The notes beneath the pieces were generated by a model. The model searched no databases and was not told the DNA's origin. It saw nothing but the letters and a program-made list of their open reading frames with translations. Below, piece by piece: positions 54,349 through 63,945 of a stretch of DNA of 64,000 bases (position 1 is its first letter; each line of letters opens with the position of its first letter). Origin of the DNA: Leisingera sp. ANG-M7 (GTDB lineage: Bacteria; Pseudomonadota; Alphaproteobacteria; Rhodobacterales; Rhodobacteraceae); NCBI RefSeq assembly GCF_000813965.1, contig NZ_JWLI01000002.1, positions 83,072-147,071 of the forward strand, written 5' to 3'. The translations under genes were made by a program, and so were the position numbers.

Positions 54349-55848
54349 TCAGCCCTTTGCAGGGATGGTTCTGACGTCCGGGTGCAGGTTCTTGTACGGG
54401 AACGCACCCAGATCGCAGGGAAACACGCCGGGGGCCGCAACCGGATAAACTGCGCTGGCGATGGGCTCGAAATCGGCGCGGAAATGGGCGGTGCTTTTCA
54501 CGCAGATTGTTTGAAAGGACGCGGGATCCAGCCCGATATGAGTGAAATGCGCTAGGTCCAGGCATTGGTTGCGGATGCTGGTGACAACCAGGGTGATTTC
54601 TGCGCCTGTCCCATGCAGCCGCAGCGCCGCTGCGGGACCCAGCTCCGCTACTCCGCCGCAATACATTTCACCGCTATATCGGCAGCGGCCATCGCCAAGT
54701 TCCAGAACCTGAAACTCCGCTTCAAACGGCTGGTCGCCTTCTGCGCCTGAACGTCCGCCAAGTGCTGTGCGGAAGATACCGCCCTGCCCGGCTTCATGCG
54801 CCGCGGCGGCGGTTGCGGGGTCATGGAACAGCCCCATCAGTACGCCCTGTGCGCCTGACTGCGACAGTGCCGCCAGCAGCCCGGTGGTGTCAGAGGTGCC
54901 GCCTGCGCCCGGATTGTCCTGCACGTCCGCCAGCACAACCGGTTTGCCTGCGCGCGGCTGGCAGGCAATCTCTGCCGCTTGCTGCGGTGTCAGCATCGGG
55001 TGGCTGAAGTGCGGTTCCAGCTCGGTAAACAGCCTGGCGATATGGTCCGCGGCTTGTGCTGTGGCGCCAGAAGTCCGGGCATAGGCCACGCAAGAGGGCC
55101 GCGTTTCCGGGAAATCCGCTGCGGTGAACCCCAGCGCGATGTCCGCTAGCACCCCTGCCTGCTCCAGAGGCGTCAGCGCGGCATAAAGTTCCCGCGCAGG
55201 CGGGGCGCTGGTGTATTGCGCATGCAGCGGGATCAGGCAGTCCATTTGCCGGAATGCCTTGTGCAGCCTGTCGCCCGCCAGCAGGTGCTGCAGCACCGGC
55301 ACGCAGCGGGCGCCGGTTTCAGCCATGTCGAGATGCGGATAGGTGCGGTAGATCGCGATGAAATCCGCCAGTTCCACCGAGGCTGCTGAGATATTGGCGT
55401 GCAGGTCGAGGCTGACCAGGATCGGCAGGTCCGGTCCGGCCCAGGCGCGCACCCGCCGCAGCAGTTCTCCCTCGCCGTCCGGGTGGCTTTCGGTCACCAT
55501 GGCGCCGTGCAGTTCCAGGAAAATGCCACTGAGCGGTCCGGCGTTGCGCAGACCTTCCAGAATTTTCGTACAGACGGCCTCAAAGGCCTCATCGGTGACG
55601 TGGGCGGAGGGCTCCGCCGCGCACCACAGGATCGGGACCAGCTCCATTCCGGCCTCCTGTGCCGCGTTGGCAAAGCCTGCGATGGGCAGATTCATGCCGC
55701 GGGTCTCGGCGACCACCGCGCCCCCGTGCAGCATGGCGGGCCAGGAATCCGCCATTTCGAACTCTGCCAGCCCGGCCTTGGTGGTGCCGAAGCAATTGGT
55801 TTCATGCTGAAAGCCTGCAATGGCGATCCGCGGTTTGGCCTGCATCAT
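54349..55848 (-). CDS. M81 (MlrC-type) metallopeptidase
   Basis: 499 residues: an N-terminal M81 domain (PRIAIAGFQHETNCF; PILVSLDLHANIS with candidate zinc ligands; YPHLDMAETG) and a C-terminal MlrC domain (VVLADVQDNPGAGGTSDTTGLLAAL). The family name comes from microcystin-degrading MlrC, which cleaves linear peptides, but most members have other unknown substrates. The start at 55848 overlaps the amidohydrolase stop (ATGA). It ends an operon with a peptide-type ABC transporter. Confidence 0.88.
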   Translation of the reverse strand: MMQAKPRIAIAGFQHETNCFGTTKAGLAEFEMADSWPAMLHGGAVVAETRGMNLPIAGFANAAQEAGMELVPILWCAAEPSAHVTDEAFEAVCTKILEGLRNAGPLSGIFLELHGAMVTESHPDGEGELLRRVRAWAGPDLPILVSLDLHANISAASVELADFIAIYRTYPHLDMAETGARCVPVLQHLLAGDRLHKAFRQMDCLIPLHAQYTSAPPARELYAALTPLEQAGVLADIALGFTAADFPETRPSCVAYARTSGATAQAADHIARLFTELEPHFSHPMLTPQQAAEIACQPRAGKPVVLADVQDNPGAGGTSDTTGLLAALSQSGAQGVLMGLFHDPATAAAAHEAGQGGIFRTALGGRSGAEGDQPFEAEFQVLELGDGRCRYSGEMYCGGVAELGPAAALRLHGTGAEITLVVTSIRNQCLDLAHFTHIGLDPASFQTICVKSTAHFRADFEPIASAVYPVAAPGVFPCDLGAFPYKNLHPDVRTIPAKG

Positions 55849-57470
55849 CACTGCTCCTGCGCCCAAACAGTCTGCCCGCGGCGGATGGTTCGGGTGACCT
55901 TGGTGGTCTCGATCTGGTCAGGATTCTCCAGCGGATTGCGGTTCAACACCGCGAGATCCGCCAGCTTGCCCGGTTCGATGGAGCCGCGGGTATCTTCCTG
56001 GAAGACTTGCCAGGCGGCGTCGATGGTCTGGGCGCGCAGGGCCGACAGGGCGCTGATCCGCTGCGCCTCGCCCAGACGCCGCCCGCTGGCGGTCAGCCGG
56101 TTCACCGCGCAATGGGCCAGGTGGATGGGCCGGGTCGGCGTCACCGAGGCGTCATTGTGGATTGTGTAACGCACGCCAAACCGCTCAGCCGAGGCGCAGG
56201 GGGAAACCCGTTCCGCCCGCTCCGGCCCCAGGAAGGTGTCGTAATGGCGGTCGCCCCAGAAATGCACATGCGCCGGAAAGAAACTGACGGTGATGCCAAG
56301 CTTTGCCATCTGCTGCAATTGGTCGTCGCGCAGGGCTTGCCCGTGGATGATGGTATGGCGGTGATCGGCGCGCGGGTTGACCTCCAGTGCGGCGGCCACT
56401 GCATCAATGAACATCTGCGCACCGGCGTCGCCGTTGCAGTGGCAGTGGATTTGGAAGCCCAGATCATGCAGTTTCCTCACCTCGCGGCGGTGTTCGGCGG
56501 CATCTGCGTAAGACATCCCGCAGGGATGCTCTGGATCCACAGGTTTATGGTAAGGCGCGCTGAGGAAGGCGGTCTGCAGCTGGAACGCGCCGTCGGTGAA
56601 CAGTTTGCGCGGGCCTAGGGTGAAATGCGGGTTGCCGGGCCAGTCCAGCGCACCGGGGCCGTTGGATAGCGCCGGTTCCAGCTCGCCGATCGGAAGCAGC
56701 ATCAGGTCATACCCCGGGTCTTGATCCGCAGGCAGTGAAGCGAAATGCTCCAGCATCTGACGCGTGGCCCAGGCGTTCTGGGCGTAGGTGACGCCATGCG
56801 CCAGGTATTCGTCGCGGCAGCTGTTGAATCCGGCCCAGAAGCGGTCGCGGTCAATCAGGAAATCGGTATCGCCCATCTCTCCCATTGCCGACAGGCCTTC
56901 GATCAGCCCGGTCAGCGCGCCAGTCTCCGGGTCGCGCCCGAACCGCCCGCCCAGAGGATCCGGCGTGTCGCGGTTCACACCGTGGCGCTCCAGCGCCAAC
57001 GAGTTTGCCGCGCCGTTGTGTCCGGAGGCATGGATCACCCAGATCGGGTGCTCGGTGGATACACTGTCCAGCTCCGTGCGGGTCGGCATGCGACTCTCGG
57101 CAATGGCGGTATTATCGAACAGCACCCCCATGACCCATTCCCCGGCAGGGGTTTTTGCTGCCTTGGCCCGCAGCCGGTCCAGCGCGGTTGGGATATCCGG
57201 GCAGTCGCCGCTGGGGGCAGATGCCAGATTGACCCGGAACAGCCGGATGAAGCCGGGATCGGGGAAATGCCCGTGCGGGTCGATAAAGGCGGGGATCAGG
57301 GTCTGGCCCTGCAAGTCCACCTCAACAGTGCCCGCAGGCATCTGCGCGCGCAGGTCCGCCTCGGCACCAACAGCGCGGATGATCTCGCCTTCGGTCAGCA
57401 CCGCCTGGGCGCAGGAATTGGCCGCGTCCATCGTCAGGACAGCGCCGTTGAAATACAATGTGCTGGTCAT
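55848..57470 (-). CDS. amidohydrolase of the YtcJ-like family
   Basis: A 540-residue metal-dependent hydrolase. It has the HxH motif (His66 and His68 in FIDPHGHF), the later ligand region (CHCNGDAGAQMF; HTIIHGQAL) and the Asp in HNDASVTP. It belongs to the amidohydrolase_3 group with N-terminal beta-sandwich. No signal peptide is seen, so it acts in the cytoplasm on an imported compound. It is preceded by the Dpp-like ATPase gene with a 38-base gap and overlaps the M81 gene. Substrate unknown; amide, lactam or N-acyl amino acids are possible. Confidence 0.88.
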   Translation of the reverse strand: MTSTLYFNGAVLTMDAANSCAQAVLTEGEIIRAVGAEADLRAQMPAGTVEVDLQGQTLIPAFIDPHGHFPDPGFIRLFRVNLASAPSGDCPDIPTALDRLRAKAAKTPAGEWVMGVLFDNTAIAESRMPTRTELDSVSTEHPIWVIHASGHNGAANSLALERHGVNRDTPDPLGGRFGRDPETGALTGLIEGLSAMGEMGDTDFLIDRDRFWAGFNSCRDEYLAHGVTYAQNAWATRQMLEHFASLPADQDPGYDLMLLPIGELEPALSNGPGALDWPGNPHFTLGPRKLFTDGAFQLQTAFLSAPYHKPVDPEHPCGMSYADAAEHRREVRKLHDLGFQIHCHCNGDAGAQMFIDAVAAALEVNPRADHRHTIIHGQALRDDQLQQMAKLGITVSFFPAHVHFWGDRHYDTFLGPERAERVSPCASAERFGVRYTIHNDASVTPTRPIHLAHCAVNRLTASGRRLGEAQRISALSALRAQTIDAAWQVFQEDTRGSIEPGKLADLAVLNRNPLENPDQIETTKVTRTIRRGQTVWAQEQ

Positions 57471-57508
57471 GGTCTTTCAGGTGTTGAGGGGTTTCGGGCG
57501 AAGGGCCG

Positions 57509-58432
57509 TCAGCTCAAGGGCGCAAGGCAGCGCAACCCGTGGCCATTTTCGACCTCCCATTGCGGGGTTTGACTGCAGAATTCCTGGGCGAAGGGACAGC
57601 GCTCGCGGAACTCGCAGCCCTTGGGGCGCCGCAGCAGGCTGGGCGGTTCGCCTTTCAGCGCGATGCGTTCCAGCCGGGCGTCGGGATCGGGTTCCGGGTT
57701 CGCCGACAGCAGGCAGCGGGTATAGGGATGGCGCGGCTCCTTGAAGATGGCCTCAGTGGTGCCTTCCTCGACCAGTCGGCCCAGGTACATGATGCCCATT
57801 CGGTCGGCCACGTGGCGCACGACGTTCAGGTTGTGAGTGATAATCACCATCGCCAGCCCCAGCCGTTCGCGCAGGTCGTTCATCAGGTTCAGAAGCTCCC
57901 CCTGCACCGAGACGTCAAGCCCCGCGGTGGGCTCATCTGCCAGGATCAGCTTGGGCTCCAGCGCCAGCGCGCGGGCGACGCCCACCCGTCGTGCCTGTCC
58001 GCCCGACAGCTGATAAGGATAGCGGTCGGCGAAATGCGCAGGCAGGTTCACCATCTCCAGCAGGCGCTTGGCCTCAGCGTCCAGATCGCGGTCCTTCATG
58101 CCCTGGATGCGGTAGGGTTCGGTGATCAGGCTGCGGATTGTCAGTCGCGGCGACAGGCTGCCGACCGGATCCTGGAACATCATCGCGATGTCCTTGCGCA
58201 AGGGGCGCAGTTCGCGTTCGGAGGCGCCGCGGATTTCCCGGCCCTCGAAGGTGACGGAACCCTCCTGCGCCGGGGCCAGACCGGCAATTGCGCGGATCAC
58301 CGTGGTCTTGCCGGAGCCGCTCTCGCCCACCAAGGCGTAAGTTTCGCCCGGTTCCACAGTGAAGCTGACACCGGCCAGCACATTGACCGGGCCGTAGCTG
58401 GTCTTGAGGTTTTTGACATCCAGCAGGCTCAT
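57509..58432 (-). CDS. dipeptide-type ABC transporter ATP-binding protein (DppF-like)
   Basis: 307 residues with Walker A GESGSGKTT, signature LSGGQARRVGVARAL, Walker B LILADEPTAGLD and the oligopeptide-transporter C-terminal tail (CEFRERCPFAQEFC) typical of iron-sulfur-binding ends of Opp/Dpp ATPases. Overlaps the upstream ATPase gene by four bases. Confidence 0.92.
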   Translation of the reverse strand: MSLLDVKNLKTSYGPVNVLAGVSFTVEPGETYALVGESGSGKTTVIRAIAGLAPAQEGSVTFEGREIRGASERELRPLRKDIAMMFQDPVGSLSPRLTIRSLITEPYRIQGMKDRDLDAEAKRLLEMVNLPAHFADRYPYQLSGGQARRVGVARALALEPKLILADEPTAGLDVSVQGELLNLMNDLRERLGLAMVIITHNLNVVRHVADRMGIMYLGRLVEEGTTEAIFKEPRHPYTRCLLSANPEPDPDARLERIALKGEPPSLLRRPKGCEFRERCPFAQEFCSQTPQWEVENGHGLRCLAPLS

Positions 58433-59409
58433 TCTGCGGCCTCCTTGTGGTTCAGCCAGCAGGCGGCGTGGTGGCCGTCCTTCAGCTGCGTCAACGGCGG
58501 CACCTGTGACGTGCAGCGCGGCATCGCTTGATCGCAGCGGTCGCGGAAGATGCAGCCGCCGGGCAGGTTGGCCAGGTCCGGCACCTCGCCCGGGATTGTC
58601 GGAAGCACGCGGGCGCGCTCCTTGATGTGCCCCGGGTCGCAGTCGATCAGGCGGCGGGTGTAGGGGTGTTTTGGATCATGGAAGATCTCGCGCACCTCGC
58701 CGCTTTCGACAACGGCGCCGGCATACATCACCACCACCCGGTCGCAGAGCTCTGCAATGACACCCAGATGGTGGGAGATGAACAGGATGGCGCAGTCGAA
58801 TTCCTGCTGCAGCTCCTGCAGGCGTTCGATGATCTGCACCTCCAGCGTAGCATCCAGCGCCGTGGTCGGTTCATCCGCAATCAGAAGGTCCGGTTCCGAC
58901 ATCAGCGCCATGGCGATGGCGATGCGCTGGCGCATGCCACCGGAGAATTCGTGCGGGAACTGGTCCAGCCTGGCCTCCGGATCCGGGATGCCGACCGCAC
59001 CCAGCATCTGTGCTGCGCGGGCTCGTTTCTCCGCCTTGGACGCTTTGGAGCGGTGCTGAATATCCAGCATCTGTTGGCCAATGGACAGCACCGGATTGTG
59101 GGTCTGCATCGGGTCCTGGAACACGATGGAGATATCCGCACCGCGCAAATCCCGCATCATGCGTTCTGGCAGCTGCAGCAGGTCTTCGCCTTTGAAACGT
59201 ACCTCGCCCTGGCGGAACCGTGTGTTCGGCGCTGTCAGCCGCAGTATTGAGGAAATCAGGGTGGACTTGCCGCAGCCGCTTTCGCCAACGATGCCGACAA
59301 TCTCACCCTTGCGGACGTCAAAGGAGATATCGCGCAGGGCCTTTAGATCACCGCGGGCGGTTTCATAGTCGACGCTGAGGCGGTCGATTTCCAGAAGTGT
59401 ATCGGTCAT
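58429..59409 (-). CDS. dipeptide-type ABC transporter ATP-binding protein (DppD-like)
   Basis: 326 residues with Walker A GESGCGKST, signature FSGGMRQRIAIAMAL, Walker B LLIADEPTTALD and the Opp/Dpp Cys-containing tail (GGCIFRDRCDQAMPRC). It overlaps the permease gene upstream and the DppF-like gene downstream by four bases each. Confidence 0.92.
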   Translation of the reverse strand: MTDTLLEIDRLSVDYETARGDLKALRDISFDVRKGEIVGIVGESGCGKSTLISSILRLTAPNTRFRQGEVRFKGEDLLQLPERMMRDLRGADISIVFQDPMQTHNPVLSIGQQMLDIQHRSKASKAEKRARAAQMLGAVGIPDPEARLDQFPHEFSGGMRQRIAIAMALMSEPDLLIADEPTTALDATLEVQIIERLQELQQEFDCAILFISHHLGVIAELCDRVVVMYAGAVVESGEVREIFHDPKHPYTRRLIDCDPGHIKERARVLPTIPGEVPDLANLPGGCIFRDRCDQAMPRCTSQVPPLTQLKDGHHAACWLNHKEAAE

Positions 59410-60263
59410 CGCTGTTTCCTCAGTTTCGGGTCAACCACATCGCGCAGGGATTCGCCCAGGAAGGTGAAGCCAAGGGTTGCCAGGATGATGGGCAGCCCGC
59501 CGCCCACCACCAGCCAGGGGGTCTGCCGGATCAGCGAGTAGCCGTCTTTCAGCAGCGCGCCCCAGCTGGGCGTCGGCGGTTTCACCCCGAGGCCGAGGAA
59601 GGACAGCCCGGCCTCCAGCGCGATCACGGTGGGAATATCCATCGCCGCCAGCACCGCCAGCACGCCAACGATGTTGGGCAGCATATGCACGCCCAGGATG
59701 CGCTTCATGCTGGCGCCCATGGAGCGTTCGGCCAAGATGAATTCGGAATTGCGCAAGGTCAGCGTCTGGGTCCGCGCCACCCGGCCGTAAGTCGGGATCG
59801 AGGTTGCCATCACCACAAACACCACGGTCTGCAGGCTTGGCCCCACCAGTGCCACCACAGCCAGGGCAAACATCACCGTCGGGAAGGAGCGGATAGTGTC
59901 GAAGAAGAGCATCAGCAGGTTGTCGAGCCATTTCGGCCCGTAGCCGGCAATCATGCCCAGCGTCAGGCCGATGGCCATGGCGCCGAAGACAGCTGGCAAC
60001 GCGACCTGCAGCGCCACCTGGCCGCCCGCAATCACGCGGGAAAATGTATCGCGGCCCAGCTGGTCGGTGCCCAGAAGATGGGTCCATGACGGTCCCTGCA
60101 GGCGTGACTTGATGTTCATGCCGACCGGATCGAAGGGCACGATCCAATAGGCGAAGATGGCGCAGAACACGATGGTGCCGACTATGATCAGCCCCATCAG
60201 CCCCAGCGGGTCGCGGGCGACGCCGTGGATGATCTGGCCCAGTTCGGAACGGGATTTTGCCAT
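59406..60263 (-). CDS. dipeptide-type ABC transporter permease (DppC-like)
   Basis: 285 residues with an N-terminal OppC helix, about six transmembrane segments, LLGTDQLGRDTFSRVIAGG near residue 70 and the EAA loop NSEFILAERSMGASMKRILGVHMLPN. GGAGGG precedes the start. It lies 14 bases after the DppB-like gene. Confidence 0.92.
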   Translation of the reverse strand: MAKSRSELGQIIHGVARDPLGLMGLIIVGTIVFCAIFAYWIVPFDPVGMNIKSRLQGPSWTHLLGTDQLGRDTFSRVIAGGQVALQVALPAVFGAMAIGLTLGMIAGYGPKWLDNLLMLFFDTIRSFPTVMFALAVVALVGPSLQTVVFVVMATSIPTYGRVARTQTLTLRNSEFILAERSMGASMKRILGVHMLPNIVGVLAVLAAMDIPTVIALEAGLSFLGLGVKPPTPSWGALLKDGYSLIRQTPWLVVGGGLPIILATLGFTFLGESLRDVVDPKLRKQR

Positions 60264-60277
60264 GTCTCACGCCCTCC

Positions 60278-61216
60278 TTATGCTGCCGTGCGGGCGCGGG
60301 GATCGAGCCAGGCGTTAATCAGGTCGGCCAGCGCGGTGGAGACCACAAACAGGCCGGTCGAGATCAGCACCGATCCCATCACGATCGGGTAGTTGCGGGT
60401 GGTGATACTGTCGATCACCAGCTTGCCCAGACCGGGGCGGGCAAAGACGATTTCGGCGAAGACGGCAGAGGACAACAGGAACCCCATGCCGACGCCGATC
60501 ACCGTGACCACCGGCAGGATGGCGATGCGCAGCGCATAGACCATCACCACGCGGCGTTCATGAATGCCAAAGGCGCGGGCGGTGCGGATGTGGCTTTCAC
60601 CCATCACCTCCAGCATCGAAGCGCGCACCAGCCGCGCAATATAGCCGACCCAGCTGAGGCCGATGGCAAAGGCCGGCAGCACCAAATGGTTCAAGCGGCC
60701 CCAAAAGCCTTCGCCCGCACCGATGGCCGGGAACCACTGCAGGTTCACCGCGAAGATCAGCAGTGAAAGCAGGGCCACAACAAAGGCCGGCGCGGCGACG
60801 AAACTTACAGAAATCGCAGCAGTGACCCGGTCGATCACCGTATTGGGATGCGCTGCGGCATAGGCGCCAAGTGCGATGCCCAGCGTCGCGGACCAGGTGA
60901 TCGAACCCAGGATGAGCCAAAGGGTATGGGGAAGCTGCTGAAACACGATCTCGGTCACCGAACGCCCCGAGAACACGTCAATCCCCAGATCTCCCTGCAT
61001 CAGGTTGCCATAGAAGATGAGAAGCTGCTTCCAGATGGGCTGATCCAGCGCCAGCTCCGCCGTCAGCCGCGCCTGCAGCTCTGGCGTGGCGCGCGGGCCC
61101 AGCATGATCTGGACCGGATCGCCGGGGACGGCGCGGATCATCAGGAACATGACGGTGACCGCCACGATCAGGATCAGCAGTGCCAGCCCGAACCGCCGGG
61201 TTGCATAAAGTAACAT
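60278..61216 (-). CDS. dipeptide-type ABC transporter permease (DppB-like)
   Basis: 312 residues with six transmembrane segments, the opening YATRRFGLALLILIVAVTVMFLMIRAVPGDPVQIMLG of OppB/DppB and the EAA loop ESHIRTARAFGIHERRVVMVYALR. The start is put at 61216 with GGGAG upstream; an extension to 61261 would run into the intercistronic hairpin. Confidence 0.92.
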   Translation of the reverse strand: MLLYATRRFGLALLILIVAVTVMFLMIRAVPGDPVQIMLGPRATPELQARLTAELALDQPIWKQLLIFYGNLMQGDLGIDVFSGRSVTEIVFQQLPHTLWLILGSITWSATLGIALGAYAAAHPNTVIDRVTAAISVSFVAAPAFVVALLSLLIFAVNLQWFPAIGAGEGFWGRLNHLVLPAFAIGLSWVGYIARLVRASMLEVMGESHIRTARAFGIHERRVVMVYALRIAILPVVTVIGVGMGFLLSSAVFAEIVFARPGLGKLVIDSITTRNYPIVMGSVLISTGLFVVSTALADLINAWLDPRARTAA

Positions 61217-61256
61217 GGCCGCATGGCTCCCTTGTTCTCGCTGTGCGGATGAAAAC

Positions 61257-61288
61257 GGCACGGCCGCGCCGCATTTTGCAGCCGTGCC
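61257..61288 (-). terminator. Intercistronic hairpin between binding-protein and permease genes
   Basis: Read on the minus strand, GGCACGGC and GCCGTGCC enclose a 16-base loop and are followed by GTTTTC. It lies in the 111-base gap after the binding-protein gene, the usual place for a partial terminator that lowers permease expression relative to the binding protein. Confidence 0.6.
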
Positions 61289-61327
61289 AGGTCAGGCCCG
61301 GGGGGAGGACCGAGCCTGAGGGGAGTG

Positions 61328-62890
61328 TCAGGCCTTGCCGAAGTAACGCAGCAGCGCCAGCCCGTCGGGCCGCAGCGCCGGCACAACGCCCGCGGAGTGG
61401 ATCACTGGTGTTGCCTCGTGCGTCAGGAAGCGGTAGGCGCCGCTTTCTTCCATCAGGTCCTGCGCGCGCCGGTACATTTCATCCCGTTTTGCCAGGTCGG
61501 TCAGCTGCGAAGCTTCGGCATGGATCTTGTCGAACTCGTCATTGCTGAACTGCTCCCAGTTCCAGTGTCCGACCTGTTCAGTTGTGAACCAGGAGGTCGC
61601 GTAGTACGGGTCCGGGGTCATCGAGTAGCGGTTCAGTACCAGCTGCAGGTCCTCGTTGTCGGCGCTGGCCCAGAAGGCCCCTGATTCCAGCACGTTGACC
61701 TCGACTGTGATGCCGATCTGCGCCAGCGTCGCCTGGATCACCTGCGCCGCAGTGGTGAAGGTAGTCTTGTTCAGCGTGTCGAGCTTCAGCGTGACGTTGG
61801 TCTCACCGGATTCCGCCAGCAGTTCCGCTGCTTTGGCGAAGTCTGCCTGCGGCGGCACCAGCGATTGCGGACGGTGGCCTGCCAGGCCTGGCGCGATGAT
61901 ACCGGTCGATGGCTCCACGGCACCGAAATAGGCAGCTTCCAGAACCGAAGGCACGTCAATCGCGTGCTGGATCGCTTGGCGCAGCTTCTTGTTCTGGAGC
62001 TTGGGGTGGTCCAGGTTCATGCCGAGCCATGCATAATACAGCGATGGATACTCCAGCAGAGTGCCGCCGTTGGGCACACCGGCGCGGTAACGCTCGACAG
62101 AGCCCAGTGACACGCGGGTGAAATCCAGTTCGCCCGCTTCAAATGCGATTTCTGCGGTGTTTTCGTCATCAATGGGCAGGATCTCGATGGTGTCCCACGC
62201 GGGCGCTTCGCCTTTCCAGTCGGGATTGCGCTTCAGCACGGTCTTTTCCTTGGGTGACCAGCTGTCGCGCAGATAGGGGCCGGATTCCGCCAGCGGGTCG
62301 GTGGTTGCTTTGCCGCCTGCGGCCTCCCAAGCCTTTTTCGACACGATGTTGCCGGTGATATAGGGCAGCGCGATCGACCACAGCGGCGCAAAGGGTTCCT
62401 TCAGCACGATGGTGCCTTCCCGTTCGCCGGTCACTTCCACGTGGCTCAGCGGCCCCATGTCGGGCTTGTTGGGGCTGTCGGTGGCTTCATCCACGATCCG
62501 TTCAAAGCTGAATTTCACGTCCTCGGCGGTCATCGCGCCAAAGCCATTGGTGAACCCGATGTCGTCGCGCAGCGCGAATTTGATGTGGGTGTCGTCACCC
62601 TGTTCGATCATCGCGGCGGCGTCCATTTGCCAGTCCCATTCTCGGCCCGGCTTGTACTGGATCAGCTTGTTATAGATCGAGGCATGGATTTCCTCGTCGA
62701 TCACGCCCTTGGAAAACGCCGGGTCGATGCTCTGCATGTCGCCGTAGGAGCGCACCCGCAAGGTGCCGCCCTCTGCCGCTATGGCACGGCCGCCCAGGCC
62801 CATGGGCAGCGCTGCCGCCGCCCCCAGCGCCGTGGCACCCTTCAGAAATCCGCGGCGTCCCAGCGCCGTTTTGGTCCATTCGATCTTCAT
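61328..62890 (-). CDS. Tat-exported dipeptide-type ABC transporter substrate-binding protein
   Basis: 520 residues with a twin-arginine signal (RRGFLK at 12-17, hydrophobic region, AIAAEGG cleavage site) and the SBP_bac_5 fold (SYGDMQSIDPAFSKG; GPYLRDSWSPKEKTVLKRNP; LRQAIQHAIDV). Folded export by Tat is less common for this family, where most members use Sec. GGGAGGAC precedes the start. The ligand is unknown; the co-transcribed M81 and amidohydrolase genes point to an amide-containing compound. Confidence 0.9.
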   Translation of the reverse strand: MKIEWTKTALGRRGFLKGATALGAAAALPMGLGGRAIAAEGGTLRVRSYGDMQSIDPAFSKGVIDEEIHASIYNKLIQYKPGREWDWQMDAAAMIEQGDDTHIKFALRDDIGFTNGFGAMTAEDVKFSFERIVDEATDSPNKPDMGPLSHVEVTGEREGTIVLKEPFAPLWSIALPYITGNIVSKKAWEAAGGKATTDPLAESGPYLRDSWSPKEKTVLKRNPDWKGEAPAWDTIEILPIDDENTAEIAFEAGELDFTRVSLGSVERYRAGVPNGGTLLEYPSLYYAWLGMNLDHPKLQNKKLRQAIQHAIDVPSVLEAAYFGAVEPSTGIIAPGLAGHRPQSLVPPQADFAKAAELLAESGETNVTLKLDTLNKTTFTTAAQVIQATLAQIGITVEVNVLESGAFWASADNEDLQLVLNRYSMTPDPYYATSWFTTEQVGHWNWEQFSNDEFDKIHAEASQLTDLAKRDEMYRRAQDLMEESGAYRFLTHEATPVIHSAGVVPALRPDGLALLRYFGKA

Positions 62891-63112
62891 GATGTCCTCC
62901 CTTGGATCAGATCCGCTCCGCCTGTGCTCCTCCGGTCTGCCTGCGCTTGGCGGCGCTAACCTGTCAGGTCATTCGGCAGGTTCCGGGTTCCCCAGACCCA
63001 GTCGGCTTGGGAACAGGAAACGCCTGTTTCGCGGATCACGGAACTGTGCAAACATGCGCAAACCGGCGCGACATGCATTAACTACGCGTCAGTTCGCGAA
63101 AGGAAATCAGCC
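62891..63112. promoter_or_regulatory. Divergent promoter region of the Dpp-like operon and HTH regulator gene
   Basis: The region holds GTTCCC (62987-62992) / GGGAAC (63009-63014), a small GAAAC-N4-GTTTC (63017-63030), and a direct repeat GCAAAC at 63048-63053 and 63058-63063, spaced ten bases, one helical turn. The direct repeat near the regulator start is the best candidate for its own binding site. No promoter boxes are clear. Confidence 0.45.
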
Positions 63113-63916
63113 ATGCCGGAGAATTTTTCTGAAAACTTGCGGTCCCTGTGTGCCGAACATGGCAGCATTGCGCAAATCTGCCGTGAGGTTGGAATCAACC
63201 GCCAGCAGTTCAACCGCTACCTCAACGGCACCAGCCTGCCCGCAGCCCACAACCTGCGGCGGATTGCGCGCTATTTTGATATTCCGGAGGCGCGGTTGTT
63301 TGCCCCTCAGGCTGAGTTTGAAGCCCAGCTTAGTGATGCCGCCCGCACCACGCCGCCGGGTCCAAGTGACAGTTTCCTGGAGCCCTTCCGCGGGCAGCAG
63401 CGCAATCTGAAGCGCTACTTGGGCTTTTATCACGCCTATTTCCGGACACCCTCCTGGGGAGAGGGGATCTTTTGCTCCCTGACCCGTTTCATCGAAAAGG
63501 ACGGGTTCATCCTGTCCCGCAACCTGGAAATCGCCCATGATCCGGAGCAGAGCATCCGGCAAATCTCACGTTATGAAGGCATGGTGACCCAGCGCGGCAA
63601 CCGGCTGTTCATCACCGAGCATGAGCGCGCGCATGAGGGCAGCGTGGCACAGACCATCCTGTTCTCGGCGCACCGGCAGCAGCTGAAATACCTGCGCGGC
63701 ATGACAATGGGATTGGCCTGGCGTCCCTTTCCGCGCCCCTATGCTGCACGGGCAATCTGGAAGCGCCTTGATGAACGGGTTTCGGCACGCGAAGCGATTG
63801 CCGCCTGCGGGGTCTATCCGGTGCGCAGCACGCGGATAGACCCGACAGTTCGGAATTACCTGGAAGCCTCTGCAGTTGAGGATTTTCCGGATATGCCCGG
63901 CAGCGTTCTTCTCTAG
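63113..63916 (+). CDS. HTH-type (XRE-like) transcriptional regulator
   Basis: 267 residues with an N-terminal helix-turn-helix at about 9-62 (LRSLCAEHGSIAQICREVGINRQQFNRYLNGTSLPAAHNLRRIARYFDI) and a C-terminal region of about 190 residues that I do not recognise; its FYHAYFRTPSWGEGIFCSLTRF segment could be a ligand-sensing domain. AAAGGAAAT precedes the start. Its divergence from the Dpp-like/M81/amidohydrolase operon makes it the probable regulator. Confidence 0.85.
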   Translation: MPENFSENLRSLCAEHGSIAQICREVGINRQQFNRYLNGTSLPAAHNLRRIARYFDIPEARLFAPQAEFEAQLSDAARTTPPGPSDSFLEPFRGQQRNLKRYLGFYHAYFRTPSWGEGIFCSLTRFIEKDGFILSRNLEIAHDPEQSIRQISRYEGMVTQRGNRLFITEHERAHEGSVAQTILFSAHRQQLKYLRGMTMGLAWRPFPRPYAARAIWKRLDERVSAREAIAACGVYPVRSTRIDPTVRNYLEASAVEDFPDMPGSVLL

Positions 63917-63945
63917 GGTCCTGACCCCAGGCCGAGCGCGGACGG

